DNA of 42,733 nt from Actinomycetota bacterium (GTDB lineage: Bacteria > Actinomycetota > Actinomycetes > Nanopelagicales > Nanopelagicaceae). The position numbers were made by a program, and so were the translations under genes. The notes beneath the pieces were generated by a model that was not told where the DNA came from, made no database searches, and was given only the letters and a program-made list of their open reading frames with translations. Of the stretch, positions 9,997-19,661 are shown piece by piece. The stretch is from contig RHBS01000004.1 in NCBI GenBank assembly GCA_010030895.1, positions 1 to 42,733 of the forward strand, given 5' to 3'. Every line of letters begins with the position of its first letter. Within the stretch, counting starts at the first letter, position 1.

Positions 9997-11337
9997 ATGG
10001 CCCTCTTCGGCACCGATGGTGTTCGAGGTGTTGCAAATGTTGATTTAACCGCAGAACTCGCAGTGGATTTAGCGATTGCAGCCGCTCATGTCTTGGGTGA
10101 AATAGGAGCATTTGCTGGCCACAGACCAAAAGCCATTGTCGGCCAGGATTCTCGCGCTTCAGGTGATTTTCTTGAAGCTGCAGTTGTTGCTGGATTAACA
10201 AGTGCCGGCGTAGATGTTTATCGAGTAGGGATACTGCCAACTCCCGCAGTTGCATTCTTAGTTAAAGAAAGCGGCGCAGATCTAGGTGTAATGATTAGTG
10301 CATCTCATAATCCAATGCCCGATAACGGAATTAAATTCTTTGCCAAAGGTGGGGATAAATTAGCTGACTCAGTCGAGGCACAAATAGAAGCAAGATTGGG
10401 TGAGCCATGGGATAGACCAGTCGGCTTAAATGTGGGAAGAGTAATTGAGGATACAGAGGCTAAGAATCGTTATATCTCATATCTGCTATCAACGATTAAA
10501 ACTAGCTTAGCCGGCCTTAAAGTTGTGGTGGATTGTGCAAATGGAGCTGCTTCATACTCCGCTCCCATCGTTTATGAGAAAGCTGGTGCAAGTGTCACAG
10601 CTATCTCTGCTACGCCAACTGGTTGGAATATTAATGAGAATTGTGGATCAACTCACCTAGATAACTTAATTAAAAAAGTTGCATTGGTAAAAGCTGATTT
10701 AGGCGTGGCACATGATGGTGATGCTGATCGCTGCCTATTGGTTGCAGCAAATGGTGATGTAATTGATGGTGATTACATCTTAAATATTTTGGCACATCAA
10801 TGGTTATCACAAGGAAAACTTAATCAGAAAACAGTGGTTGGAACTGTTATGAGTAATTTGGGTTTCATTAAGTCGATGGAATCATCAGGAATTATTGTAG
10901 AAAGAACAGCAGTCGGTGATCGGTATGTCCTAGAAAAAATGTTAGAGCATAACTTTAATTTAGGTGGTGAGCAATCCGGACATGTGATTATGAGAGACTT
11001 CTCAAATACTGGTGATGGCCTACTGACTGCATTACAAATAATGCAGGTGATGGTAACTTCCCAGAAATCTTTAAGTGAGCTGGCTTCGAATATGAATAAA
11101 TTCCCACAAGTGCTAATTAATATAAAGGATATTCAAAAAGAGAAATTAAGTTCTTCAGAAACAATTAGAGATGCAATTAAGGCAGCAGAGCAAGAACTTG
11201 AAGGTATAGGAAGAGTTCTAGTTAGAGCATCAGGTACTGAGTCAATTGTTCGCGTAATGGTTGAGGCGAATGAATTGCAACTAGCAGAAAAAATCGCTGA
11301 TTCATTGGCACAACTAGTAAGATTAGAGCTCAAGTAA
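9997..11337 (+). CDS. glmM: Phosphoglucosamine mutase
   Basis: LFGTDGVRGVAN, active-site MISASHNPMPDNGIKFF, DGDADRCL. Confidence 0.96.
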   Translation: MALFGTDGVRGVANVDLTAELAVDLAIAAAHVLGEIGAFAGHRPKAIVGQDSRASGDFLEAAVVAGLTSAGVDVYRVGILPTPAVAFLVKESGADLGVMISASHNPMPDNGIKFFAKGGDKLADSVEAQIEARLGEPWDRPVGLNVGRVIEDTEAKNRYISYLLSTIKTSLAGLKVVVDCANGAASYSAPIVYEKAGASVTAISATPTGWNINENCGSTHLDNLIKKVALVKADLGVAHDGDADRCLLVAANGDVIDGDYILNILAHQWLSQGKLNQKTVVGTVMSNLGFIKSMESSGIIVERTAVGDRYVLEKMLEHNFNLGGEQSGHVIMRDFSNTGDGLLTALQIMQVMVTSQKSLSELASNMNKFPQVLINIKDIQKEKLSSSETIRDAIKAAEQELEGIGRVLVRASGTESIVRVMVEANELQLAEKIADSLAQLVRLELK

Positions 11338-11349
11338 AGGGAGTTTAAA

Positions 11350-13155
11350 ATGTGCGGCATTGTTGGCTACACCGGTAAAGTCTCCGCACTAACTCCAGTA
11401 ATTGAAGGCCTGCGTCGCCTTGAGTATCGTGGTTATGACTCTGCAGGAATTGCTATACCAGTTGAAATTGGTAAACCATTATTTGTTGAGAAAAGATCAG
11501 GCAAACTAAAGAATTTAGAAGATGCATTAGGAAAAACGCCAAAATCTAATAGTGGCATAGGCCATACCAGATGGGCAACACATGGTGGTCCGACAGATAC
11601 AAATGCACATCCACATTTAGATAATGATGGAAAGCTGGCATTAATACATAATGGAATTATCGAAAATTATGAACAGCTACGATTTGAATTAGAGAAAAAG
11701 GGGCACAAGTTCAAATCAGAGACCGACACTGAATCAGTGGTGCATCTATTAAGTGATGCCCGAAAAGAAAATAATGGGGATCTTGCAGCGGCTATGCGAC
11801 AGATCTGCAAACAGTTAAAAGGCTCATTTACCTTATTGGCAATTCATGCTGATAACCCAACCCATATTGTTGGAGCTAGAAGAAATTCACCTTTAGTTGT
11901 TGGTATTGGTAATGGTGAAAATTTCTTAGCATCTGATGTTGCTGCATTCATTACTCATACAAAGAAAGCTTTAGAGCTAGGCCAAGATCAAGTTGTCGAG
12001 ATCACTCCTACCTCTATTGAAGTGACAGATTTAGCCGGCCAAAAAATCAATGGCAAGGAGTTTGAAATTTCATGGGATGCTACTGCAGCTGAACGAGGCG
12101 GATTCTCACACTTTATGCTTAAGGAAATATATGAACAGCCAAAAGCAATCGCAGATACATTAATCGGGAGATTATCTGGTCTAGATTTGAAAATTAAGTT
12201 TAAGAAGTTTAATAAAATTGTAATAATTGCTTGCGGAACTGCATATAACGCGGGCTTGGTCGGTAAATATGCAATTGAAAAATGGGCAAATATTCCAGTT
12301 GATGTTGAGTTGGCTTCAGAGTACCGATATCGCGAACCTAGTTTAGATAAAAATACTTTAGTTATTCCAATCTCTCAATCTGGTGAGACTATGGATACTT
12401 TAATGGCTTTAAGATATGCAAAATCTAAGAACGCTACAATTCTTTCAGTTTGTAATACTAACGGCTCAACAATTGCAAGAGAATCTGACGCAGTGCTTTA
12501 TACCCATGCTGGTCCAGAAATAGCGGTTGCCTCTACAAAAGCTTTTGCTACCCAACTTATAGCGATGTATTTAATCGGCTTAGAAATAGGTCAAAAGTTG
12601 AATACATTAACTAAGAAACAGGTAAAGCAGATAAGCGAAGAGTTAAATGAATTACCATCAAAAGTAGAGCAGATACTTGAAACTGTTGAACCACTTCGAC
12701 AAACAACTAGACAGTTTAAGTCTGCACAATCAGTGTTATTTCTTGGCAGGCATGTTGGATACCCAACTGCACTAGAGGGAGCGCTCAAACTAAAGGAACT
12801 TGCATATATGCATGCTGAGGGGTTTGCTGGTGGAGAATTAAAGCACGGGCCAATTGCTTTAATTGATCAAGGAACTCCAGTTGTGGCAATTATGCCAACT
12901 CCAGGTTCACTATTAGCTGAAAAAATGGCAAGCAATATTCAAGAGGTTAAGGCAAGAGGCGCTGTTGTAATAGTTATAAGTGAAATTGATTTCCCAGGAG
13001 CTGATCACTTGATCCGAATTCCAAAAGTTGATCAATTAATGCAACCCGTTTTATCAGTTGTCCCATTGCAGGTAATTGCATATGAAATGGCAGTTGCTAG
13101 AGGAAATGATGTTGACCAACCTCGAAATTTGGCAAAGTCAGTAACAGTCGAATAA
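11350..13155 (+). CDS. glmS: Glutamine--fructose-6-phosphate aminotransferase (isomerizing)
   Basis: MCGIVGYTGK N-terminal Cys glutaminase; two SIS domains; C-terminal DQPRNLAKSVTVE. Confidence 0.97.
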   Translation: MCGIVGYTGKVSALTPVIEGLRRLEYRGYDSAGIAIPVEIGKPLFVEKRSGKLKNLEDALGKTPKSNSGIGHTRWATHGGPTDTNAHPHLDNDGKLALIHNGIIENYEQLRFELEKKGHKFKSETDTESVVHLLSDARKENNGDLAAAMRQICKQLKGSFTLLAIHADNPTHIVGARRNSPLVVGIGNGENFLASDVAAFITHTKKALELGQDQVVEITPTSIEVTDLAGQKINGKEFEISWDATAAERGGFSHFMLKEIYEQPKAIADTLIGRLSGLDLKIKFKKFNKIVIIACGTAYNAGLVGKYAIEKWANIPVDVELASEYRYREPSLDKNTLVIPISQSGETMDTLMALRYAKSKNATILSVCNTNGSTIARESDAVLYTHAGPEIAVASTKAFATQLIAMYLIGLEIGQKLNTLTKKQVKQISEELNELPSKVEQILETVEPLRQTTRQFKSAQSVLFLGRHVGYPTALEGALKLKELAYMHAEGFAGGELKHGPIALIDQGTPVVAIMPTPGSLLAEKMASNIQEVKARGAVVIVISEIDFPGADHLIRIPKVDQLMQPVLSVVPLQVIAYEMAVARGNDVDQPRNLAKSVTVE

Positions 13156-13157
13156 AA

Positions 13158-13823
13158 ATGCCAGAAGAGAGAAAAAGGCAGAAAAACTCTGCACTTAAAT
13201 TGACTATCTTATTTATTTTCCTTTACGGATTAGTTACGCAGCAGGTTTTAGCAAATACCTGGATCCGAAGATTGGATGAGTGGATTTACGAAAGAGATTT
13301 TTTATTGATCACTCCTGGTAAAACTCCAACTCTTGTGATGCTAGTAGATGATTTAGGATTAAGAAGTATTACAGCAATATTCTTGCTTACTACTGCGGCC
13401 ATAATTAGTCGTAGATTTAAATCTTGGCGACCAATTAATTTATCTATACTTTCACTAATACTACTTAATTTAGTTGTAGGAGTATCAAAATTACTGTTTG
13501 GCAGAACCAAGCCAAGTACTGGTTTTGATTTAGTATTTACTGATAGTGGACTTTCATATCCATCAGGCCATGCTGCAAATGCGATTTTAACTTGGGGCAT
13601 GTTGGCTTATCTAATATTTAGATATTCACACAAACAACCATTTGAAGGAATTAGATTAACTTGGTCGGTAGCGATCATTACCACCGGAGTCTGCCTGGCA
13701 TCTTTATATCGAAATACACATTGGTTCTCAGATCTTCTAGGTGGCCTATTTATTGGATCTGCTTTGCTTGTTTTAATTATTGCAATCGATAGATCAATAA
13801 GTTCTAATCGCCAACCTTCTTAA
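13158..13823 (+). CDS. Phosphatase PAP2 family membrane protein
   Basis: Multi-TM ORF with KLLFGRTKPS, SYPSGHA, YRNTHWFSDLLGG (PAP2 signature blocks). Confidence 0.88.
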   Translation: MPEERKRQKNSALKLTILFIFLYGLVTQQVLANTWIRRLDEWIYERDFLLITPGKTPTLVMLVDDLGLRSITAIFLLTTAAIISRRFKSWRPINLSILSLILLNLVVGVSKLLFGRTKPSTGFDLVFTDSGLSYPSGHAANAILTWGMLAYLIFRYSHKQPFEGIRLTWSVAIITTGVCLASLYRNTHWFSDLLGGLFIGSALLVLIIAIDRSISSNRQPS

Positions 13824-13830
13824 ATCAAAG

Positions 13831-13836
13831 TAGGCT
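13831..13836 (+). promoter_or_regulatory. Candidate -10 box (TAGGCT) for leaderless alr
   Basis: TAGGCT-tatctt-ATG. Confidence 0.45.
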
Positions 13837-13842
13837 TATCTT

Positions 13843-14967
13843 ATGAGCAGAGCTGTTGCTGAAATTAACCTAAACGCTATAGAACATAATTTAAAATTAG
13901 TTAAGAATAAAACTAACTCAAAAGTTCTTGCTGTTGTAAAGGCAGATGCTTACGGTCATGGATTAATTCCAGTTGCTCAGGCAGCTGTAGATTCTGGTGT
14001 TGATTGGTTAGGCACAGCTTTATTAGAAGAGGCGATAACACTTCGAAAAAATGGATTTAAGCTGCCAATTATTGCTTGGCTAACTCCATGTGGAGAGGAT
14101 TTTGAATCTGCTTTAAATTTAAATATTGATCTATCCATCTCCTCACTTGAGGTATTAGCAGAGATTATTTCAGCTGCTAAAAAGATAGGAAAAATACCTA
14201 GATTACATATTGAGCTTGATACTGGAATGAGTCGGGGTGGCGTGGGTGAGGAGTGGGAGGATTTTCTAGTTCAAATTGGGCACTTACTAACTGAAAATAA
14301 AATCAACATAGTTGGAGTTTGGTCCCACTTTGCAAGGGCAGATGAACCAGCAGAGGTTATGAATTCTCAACAACTTTCCTTTTTTAATGATCGTGTATTA
14401 AAGCTAAATGCTATGGGAGTTCATCCTGAATTCCTGCACCTTGCAAATTCAGCCGCAGTCATTACCTTCAAAGATTCTCACAAAAGTATTGTTAGGTGGG
14501 GAATTGGACTTTATGGTTTAAGTCCTGATGTCGAAAATTTAGGTGATTCAAAGTTAATTGGATTAAAACCTGCCATGAGATTAAAAGCAAAGCTAAATCT
14601 TGTAAAAAAAGTTAAAGCTGGATCTACTGTTGGATATGGAGCAACGGCAGTTATTAAACGTGATACAAAGTTAGGTGTTGTTACATTAGGTTATGCAGAT
14701 GGAATTCCAAGAAATGCCAATAATCTAGCTGGAGTATTTGTTGCAGGCCAAAGGGCACCATTGATTGGACGTGTTTCAATGGATCAATTTGTGGTTGATC
14801 TTGGAATTGATTCCTTAGCAAAAACTGGGGATGAAGTGATCGTTTTTGGCTCTGGAATTGATGGTGAATACACAATTGATGAGTGGGCTAAGGCTTGCGG
14901 AACAATAAATTATGAGATTGTTACCCGAATTGGCCCTCGTGTGCCTAGAATCTACACTCGTGAGTGA
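13843..14967 (+). CDS. alr: Alanine racemase
   Basis: PLP motif AVVKADAYGHG, SMDQFVVDLG, C-terminal ARI-type end. Confidence 0.96.
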   Translation: MSRAVAEINLNAIEHNLKLVKNKTNSKVLAVVKADAYGHGLIPVAQAAVDSGVDWLGTALLEEAITLRKNGFKLPIIAWLTPCGEDFESALNLNIDLSISSLEVLAEIISAAKKIGKIPRLHIELDTGMSRGGVGEEWEDFLVQIGHLLTENKINIVGVWSHFARADEPAEVMNSQQLSFFNDRVLKLNAMGVHPEFLHLANSAAVITFKDSHKSIVRWGIGLYGLSPDVENLGDSKLIGLKPAMRLKAKLNLVKKVKAGSTVGYGATAVIKRDTKLGVVTLGYADGIPRNANNLAGVFVAGQRAPLIGRVSMDQFVVDLGIDSLAKTGDEVIVFGSGIDGEYTIDEWAKACGTINYEIVTRIGPRVPRIYTRE

Positions 14968-15721
14968 AGCAAATTTACTGGCGATTAAATCATTATCTGT
15001 CAGTTTTGGTGGTTTAAAGGCTTTATCTAATGTTGATTTACATTTAAATAAAAATGAAGTAGTGGGTTTAATTGGTCCCAATGGTGCCGGAAAGACAACT
15101 CTATTTAATGCTTTATCTGGATTGGCAGATGTTGAATCAGGTGAGCTTGAGATTAATGGTAAGCAACATGCTTGGCCAAAACCTTATGAGTTAGTAGATC
15201 TAGGAATCTCTAGAACTCTTCAAGGAGTTGGTTTATTTCCGGAGTTAACAGTTTTAGAAAATGTCATGATTGGGGCAAATAAATCTGCTCGAAGTGGATT
15301 AATCTCCTCCGCACTAGGAATAAGTGGTAGAGATGAAACTAAATTAAGGCAAAAAGCGTTGAGTGCGTTAGAGCGAGTTTACGCCTCAGGAATTGCAAAC
15401 CAACGGGCAGATTCACTCGCCTATCCAGTTACCAAGCGGGTTGCTATAGCCAGGGCTTTGGTAAGTGAGCCAAAAATTTTATTGCTAGATGAACCCGCTG
15501 GTGGGCTTGGGGCCCAGGATATTGAGTGGATGAATACCTTAATTCATAACCTAGCAACTCAATGTTCTGTAATTTTGGTTGAACATCATATGGATGTAGT
15601 TATGTCGGTTTGTGATCGTTTATATGTTTTAAATTTTGGCCAAGTGATCTCATCTGGGGAAGTAGAAGAGGTAAGACGGGATCCAGCAGTTATTGCAGCC
15701 TATCTGGGGGTAAACAATTGA
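14960..15721 (+). CDS. livG: Branched-chain amino acid-type ABC transporter ATP-binding protein (LivG-like)
   Basis: Walker A GPNGAGKTT, Walker B ILLLDEPAGGL. The ORF track starts at 14912; GTG at 14960 (VSEANLLAIKSLSVSFGG) is preferred because it overlaps the alr stop by only 8 nt. Confidence 0.88.
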   Translation: MSEANLLAIKSLSVSFGGLKALSNVDLHLNKNEVVGLIGPNGAGKTTLFNALSGLADVESGELEINGKQHAWPKPYELVDLGISRTLQGVGLFPELTVLENVMIGANKSARSGLISSALGISGRDETKLRQKALSALERVYASGIANQRADSLAYPVTKRVAIARALVSEPKILLLDEPAGGLGAQDIEWMNTLIHNLATQCSVILVEHHMDVVMSVCDRLYVLNFGQVISSGEVEEVRRDPAVIAAYLGVNN

Positions 15722-16428
15722 CACTTGTTGTCTCTAATTTAACAATTGATCATGGTGCCATTAGGGCTATAAACAATGTTTCATTTCAAGTAGCTACCGG
15801 GCAATTGACGGCGATTATTGGCGCAAATGGTGCTGGAAAAACTACGTTACTTAGAAGCTTATCGGGATTAAAAGAGAGTAAATCTGGATCTGCAACCTGG
15901 AATGGAGACTCAATTCTTGGAAGAAAATCTGAGGATTTAGCTAGGTCAGGAATTATGCATGTATCTGATGGTAAATCAGTGATTGCAGAGTTAACAGTCA
16001 AAGAAAATTTAGCTCTTACAGGCCTGTGGCGAAAAGATAAAAAAGATGTGGCAAAAGCTACCGAAGAGGTAATTGAGTTATTTCCAATTCTTGGAGAACG
16101 TTTATCCCAAACATCTGGCTCATTATCCGGTGGCGAGCGGCAGATGTTAGCAATTGGGCGAGCTTTGATTGCTCGTCCTAAATTATTATTACTTGATGAG
16201 CCTTCCTTAGGATTAGCACCATTGATAGTTGAACAGATTTTTCAAACCATAAAATCATTTGTTGCAAAGATGAATTTGACAGTAGTTTTAGTAGAGCAAA
16301 ATGCTATGGGAGCCCTAAAGATTGCAGATGAAGGAGTCGTACTAAATTTAGGCACGGCTGTTGCTAGTGATTCTGCTAAAAATTTACTCAATGATCCGGC
16401 AGTCAGAGCTGCTTACTTGGGGTTTTAA
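15718..16428 (+). CDS. livF: Branched-chain amino acid-type ABC transporter ATP-binding protein (LivF-like)
   Basis: TTG start overlapping the livG stop; Walker A GANGAGKTT, signature LSGGERQ, LLLDEPSLGLAPLIVEQIF. Confidence 0.92.
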   Translation: MTLVVSNLTIDHGAIRAINNVSFQVATGQLTAIIGANGAGKTTLLRSLSGLKESKSGSATWNGDSILGRKSEDLARSGIMHVSDGKSVIAELTVKENLALTGLWRKDKKDVAKATEEVIELFPILGERLSQTSGSLSGGERQMLAIGRALIARPKLLLLDEPSLGLAPLIVEQIFQTIKSFVAKMNLTVVLVEQNAMGALKIADEGVVLNLGTAVASDSAKNLLNDPAVRAAYLGF

Positions 16429-17325
16429 ATGTTGGAATTTTTTACAGCAGTCTTAACCTCACTTTCTACTGGTGCAATTTATGCCCTCATGTCTACAGCT
16501 TTGGTTTTAGTTTGGCGCTCTACTCGAGTAATTAATTTTGCTCAAGCAGGTCAAGCAGTTTTAAGCACATATATTGGTTATGAAGTTACTACTCGATCTG
16601 GTTCATACTGGATTGGATTTATTGGGGCGGTGCTAAGTGGTGCCATAATCGGAGCTGGCATAGATAGATTTTTTATGCGTCCAATTTTTAAACGAGTAAA
16701 GAGTGGACCTATTGTCATGATTGCGCCAGTTGTTGCAACTTTAGGATTACTAGGAATCATTCAGGCGATTGTGGGATTTGTTTGGGGCTTAAACTATTTA
16801 ACAATTGCCGCTCCAGTTTCAACTGAAGGCTTAAAAGTATTTGGTTCAGTAATTGCCTTTAGTCCATTTAATTTAATGGTCTTAATTTCAGTCACCTTGA
16901 GCATGATTTTACTTACGATTTTATTTCAAAAAACTAATTTGGGATTAGCTTTGCGGGCATCTGCTTACTCACCAGAGATTGCAAAACTTTCTGGAATTAA
17001 AGTTGAGGCAATTCGAACAATTGGTTGGGCTTTAGCAGGTGCAGCTGGCGGATTAGCTGGAATGCTTTATGTTCCAGGTTCATATTTGTATCCAAATTCT
17101 ATGGAGGTATTACTTGTATTTGGATTTATTGCAGCAGTTATTGGTGGTCTAGATAGTTTATTTGGCGCCGTAGCTGGTGCAATGATTCTCGGCTTTGCCA
17201 TAAATTTCTCTACTACATATATAAGTTATAAATTAGTTTTTCCAACTGCATTTGTAATTTTAATACTAGTTCTTTTAATCAAGCCAGGAGGAGTTTTCTC
17301 AAGTAAAAAAGGTAGGAAAGATTAA
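16429..17325 (+). CDS. livH: Branched-chain amino acid-type ABC permease (LivH-like)
   Basis: Multi-TM, STGAIYALMSTALVLVWRSTRVINFAQAGQ. Confidence 0.92.
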   Translation: MLEFFTAVLTSLSTGAIYALMSTALVLVWRSTRVINFAQAGQAVLSTYIGYEVTTRSGSYWIGFIGAVLSGAIIGAGIDRFFMRPIFKRVKSGPIVMIAPVVATLGLLGIIQAIVGFVWGLNYLTIAAPVSTEGLKVFGSVIAFSPFNLMVLISVTLSMILLTILFQKTNLGLALRASAYSPEIAKLSGIKVEAIRTIGWALAGAAGGLAGMLYVPGSYLYPNSMEVLLVFGFIAAVIGGLDSLFGAVAGAMILGFAINFSTTYISYKLVFPTAFVILILVLLIKPGGVFSSKKGRKD

Positions 17326-18305
17326 TGGTAAAGATTTCCACAAATCGAAAGCGAACACTTGCCTTTGTTTTATTGGGTTGGGTACTCCTTATTATCTCTG
17401 ATCGGGTAGGAGAGTTGCGTCAGTATCAAGGTTCATTTGTTGCTATGTATGCCCTAGCTATTGCATCTATTATTTTATTAACAGGTTACTCAGGTCAGCT
17501 TTCTCTTGGTCACAGTGCATTAATGGCAGTTGGTGCTTATGCCGGTGCGCTTTCAATTAATAATTTGAAGTTACATCCAGCCCTTGCCCTCATTGTTGCA
17601 GCTCTGATTGCTGGTATTTTTGGTTTGCTTTTAGGGTTTACCGTTGCAAGGTTAAGCGGTCCATACCTAGCTGGTACCACATTAGCGTTAGCAGTTTCAT
17701 TGCCAACAGTTGCAAACCAATTTCCAATTTTGGGTGGTGAACAAGGAATTATCTTTGATATTGGTACACCTCCTTCAAGATTTGGCGAAGATTTTTCACA
17801 GTACAAATGGTTTTTTTGGATTAGCGCCCTTGCAGCATTAATCACTATTTGGATGCTCTCTAACTTATTAGCATCAAGGTATGGCAGAGTTTTTAGAGCT
17901 CTCAGAGATAACTCAGTGGCTGCTCAACTTTCAGGTATAAATGTTGGGCGTCTTAAGGCGATCGCCTTTTCCATTAGCTCAGGTATTGCTGGTTTGGCTG
18001 GTGGCTTACTAGTAATGCTGATAAGTGGGGTTTCACCCAGCGCCTTCCCGCTTAGCCTCTCATTTGCATTACTGACTGGGGCGGTTGTTACTGGCGTGTA
18101 TAACCTAAAAGGTGTGATGCTAGGGGGGTTGGTTTTGGTGGCTATACCTGAAATCGCCGAATCGGTAGTATCGCGCATAGGAGGTTCAGAAGGGTTCACC
18201 ACAACCTTGCCTGGTTTTATGGTGAGTGCACTTTTGATTTTAGCGGTGCTATTCACACCAAACGGACCGGGGCAGTTACTACATCACCACAAGAAAAAGC
18301 ATTAA
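17325..18305 (+). CDS. livM: Branched-chain amino acid-type ABC permease (LivM-like)
   Basis: Multi-TM, LTGYSGQLSLGHSALMAVGAYAGAL. Confidence 0.92.
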   Translation: MVKISTNRKRTLAFVLLGWVLLIISDRVGELRQYQGSFVAMYALAIASIILLTGYSGQLSLGHSALMAVGAYAGALSINNLKLHPALALIVAALIAGIFGLLLGFTVARLSGPYLAGTTLALAVSLPTVANQFPILGGEQGIIFDIGTPPSRFGEDFSQYKWFFWISALAALITIWMLSNLLASRYGRVFRALRDNSVAAQLSGINVGRLKAIAFSISSGIAGLAGGLLVMLISGVSPSAFPLSLSFALLTGAVVTGVYNLKGVMLGGLVLVAIPEIAESVVSRIGGSEGFTTTLPGFMVSALLILAVLFTPNGPGQLLHHHKKKH

Positions 18306-18341
18306 AGTCAAAGCAAGTTAATCAGATAGGGAAGGAAATAA

Positions 18342-19661
18342 ATGATCAGAAATACTCGCATGAAACGATTCTCAATCGTTTCGGCGGTAGCAACCGTAGG
18401 AGCGTTGGTTTTCAGCACGCTACCTGCTCAAGCTGCTACCCCAGGTGTTAGCGCAAAGGAAATTAAGCTGGGTTACTCCGGCCCACTAACTGGCTCCGCC
18501 GGTTTAGTTTACGGAAAATTACCAGGAGCTATGAAGGCTTACTTCGATCACATTAACGCTAATGGCGGAGTCTATGGTCGTAAAATCAAGTTAGTTTCAA
18601 GAGATGATAAGTACTTACCTACTCTTGCAGCAACTCAAACCACAAATTTAGTTTTGAATGACAAAGTTTTTGCATTAGTTGGTGCACTAGGTACTGCTAC
18701 ACATAGCAAGGCTTACACCGCTGCCCAGCTAGCAAAAAATAATGTGCCAGATCTATTTGTGAATACTGGATTTAGTGGATTTGCTAACAAAGCAAAATAC
18801 CCAACCACATTCACAATTCTTCCAAGTTATGCCATGGAAGCAAAGATCATGGCCAAGTTTATTAAGGACACACCAACACTTGCACCACAGGCATCATTCT
18901 TGATCGCTCAAGATGATGAATTCGGTGTTGATGGTGTAAATGGATTTGCATTAGCTGGACATAAATTTACAGCTGCTCCTACTTTGTATCCACAAGGTGC
19001 ATTAACTCCAGCACTAGCAGAGGGTGCCCTTACAAAATTAAGTGCCGTACCTGGAAAGCCAGTACTTGTACTATTTGGAACAACTGACTCAACTGCCACA
19101 ATTCTTAAGGCAGCAGAGAAGTTATCACTAACTACTAAGTTCAACTGGATAGCTGGCTCAGTCGGTGGCGATGCCAATACATTGCTTGCATTAGGTGTTA
19201 AACCATCAACAATTAATGGTGCGCTCGCAGCATCCTTCTTCCCAGATGCTAAAGATGCAACCGATCCTTACGTAAGTGAATTCATGAAGATAAATTCCAA
19301 GTACAACAAGGGTGTCTCATTCGACAACGTTGTGTTACAAGGTATGAATTCAGCGATGTTAACTGTTCAGGCGCTACGTGCGGCTGGAAAGAATCTAACT
19401 CGTGCTGGCTTAATTAGCGCTATTGAGAGTAAGGGTGCAGATTTTGCAAGCGCAGGACTTGTACCACTTAACTACTCAGGCACTAGCCGAGTTGGTTATA
19501 ACGGATATTGGTTTGGTCAGTTGAATGAAAAGGGTGAGTTAAAGCCATTTGGTGGAAAGCTAACCGTTTATACAACTGATTCATCATCAAACTCAGCACC
19601 AACAGCTTCCTCATACGAGCGTAAGCCAGTTCCTAAGAATGGGGTACCAACAAACTCATGA
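18342..19661 (+). CDS. Liv-type periplasmic-binding protein (type 1 fold, substrate unknown)
   Basis: Sec signal peptide ending AQAATPG, then ITLGYSGPLTGSAG-like start KEIKLGYSGPLTGSAGLVYG; immediately follows the two permeases. Confidence 0.9.
   Translation: MIRNTRMKRFSIVSAVATVGALVFSTLPAQAATPGVSAKEIKLGYSGPLTGSAGLVYGKLPGAMKAYFDHINANGGVYGRKIKLVSRDDKYLPTLAATQTTNLVLNDKVFALVGALGTATHSKAYTAAQLAKNNVPDLFVNTGFSGFANKAKYPTTFTILPSYAMEAKIMAKFIKDTPTLAPQASFLIAQDDEFGVDGVNGFALAGHKFTAAPTLYPQGALTPALAEGALTKLSAVPGKPVLVLFGTTDSTATILKAAEKLSLTTKFNWIAGSVGGDANTLLALGVKPSTINGALAASFFPDAKDATDPYVSEFMKINSKYNKGVSFDNVVLQGMNSAMLTVQALRAAGKNLTRAGLISAIESKGADFASAGLVPLNYSGTSRVGYNGYWFGQLNEKGELKPFGGKLTVYTTDSSSNSAPTASSYERKPVPKNGVPTNS

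Noticed and set aside
14912-14959. Upstream ATG of the livG ORF in the supplied track
   Set aside because: Would overlap alr by 56 nt; the GTG at 14960 gives a normal ABC ATPase N-terminus and short overlap.
17537-18256. Antisense ORFs of 102 and 110 aa over livM
   Set aside because: Shadows of hydrophobic permease codons; no SD, no domain.
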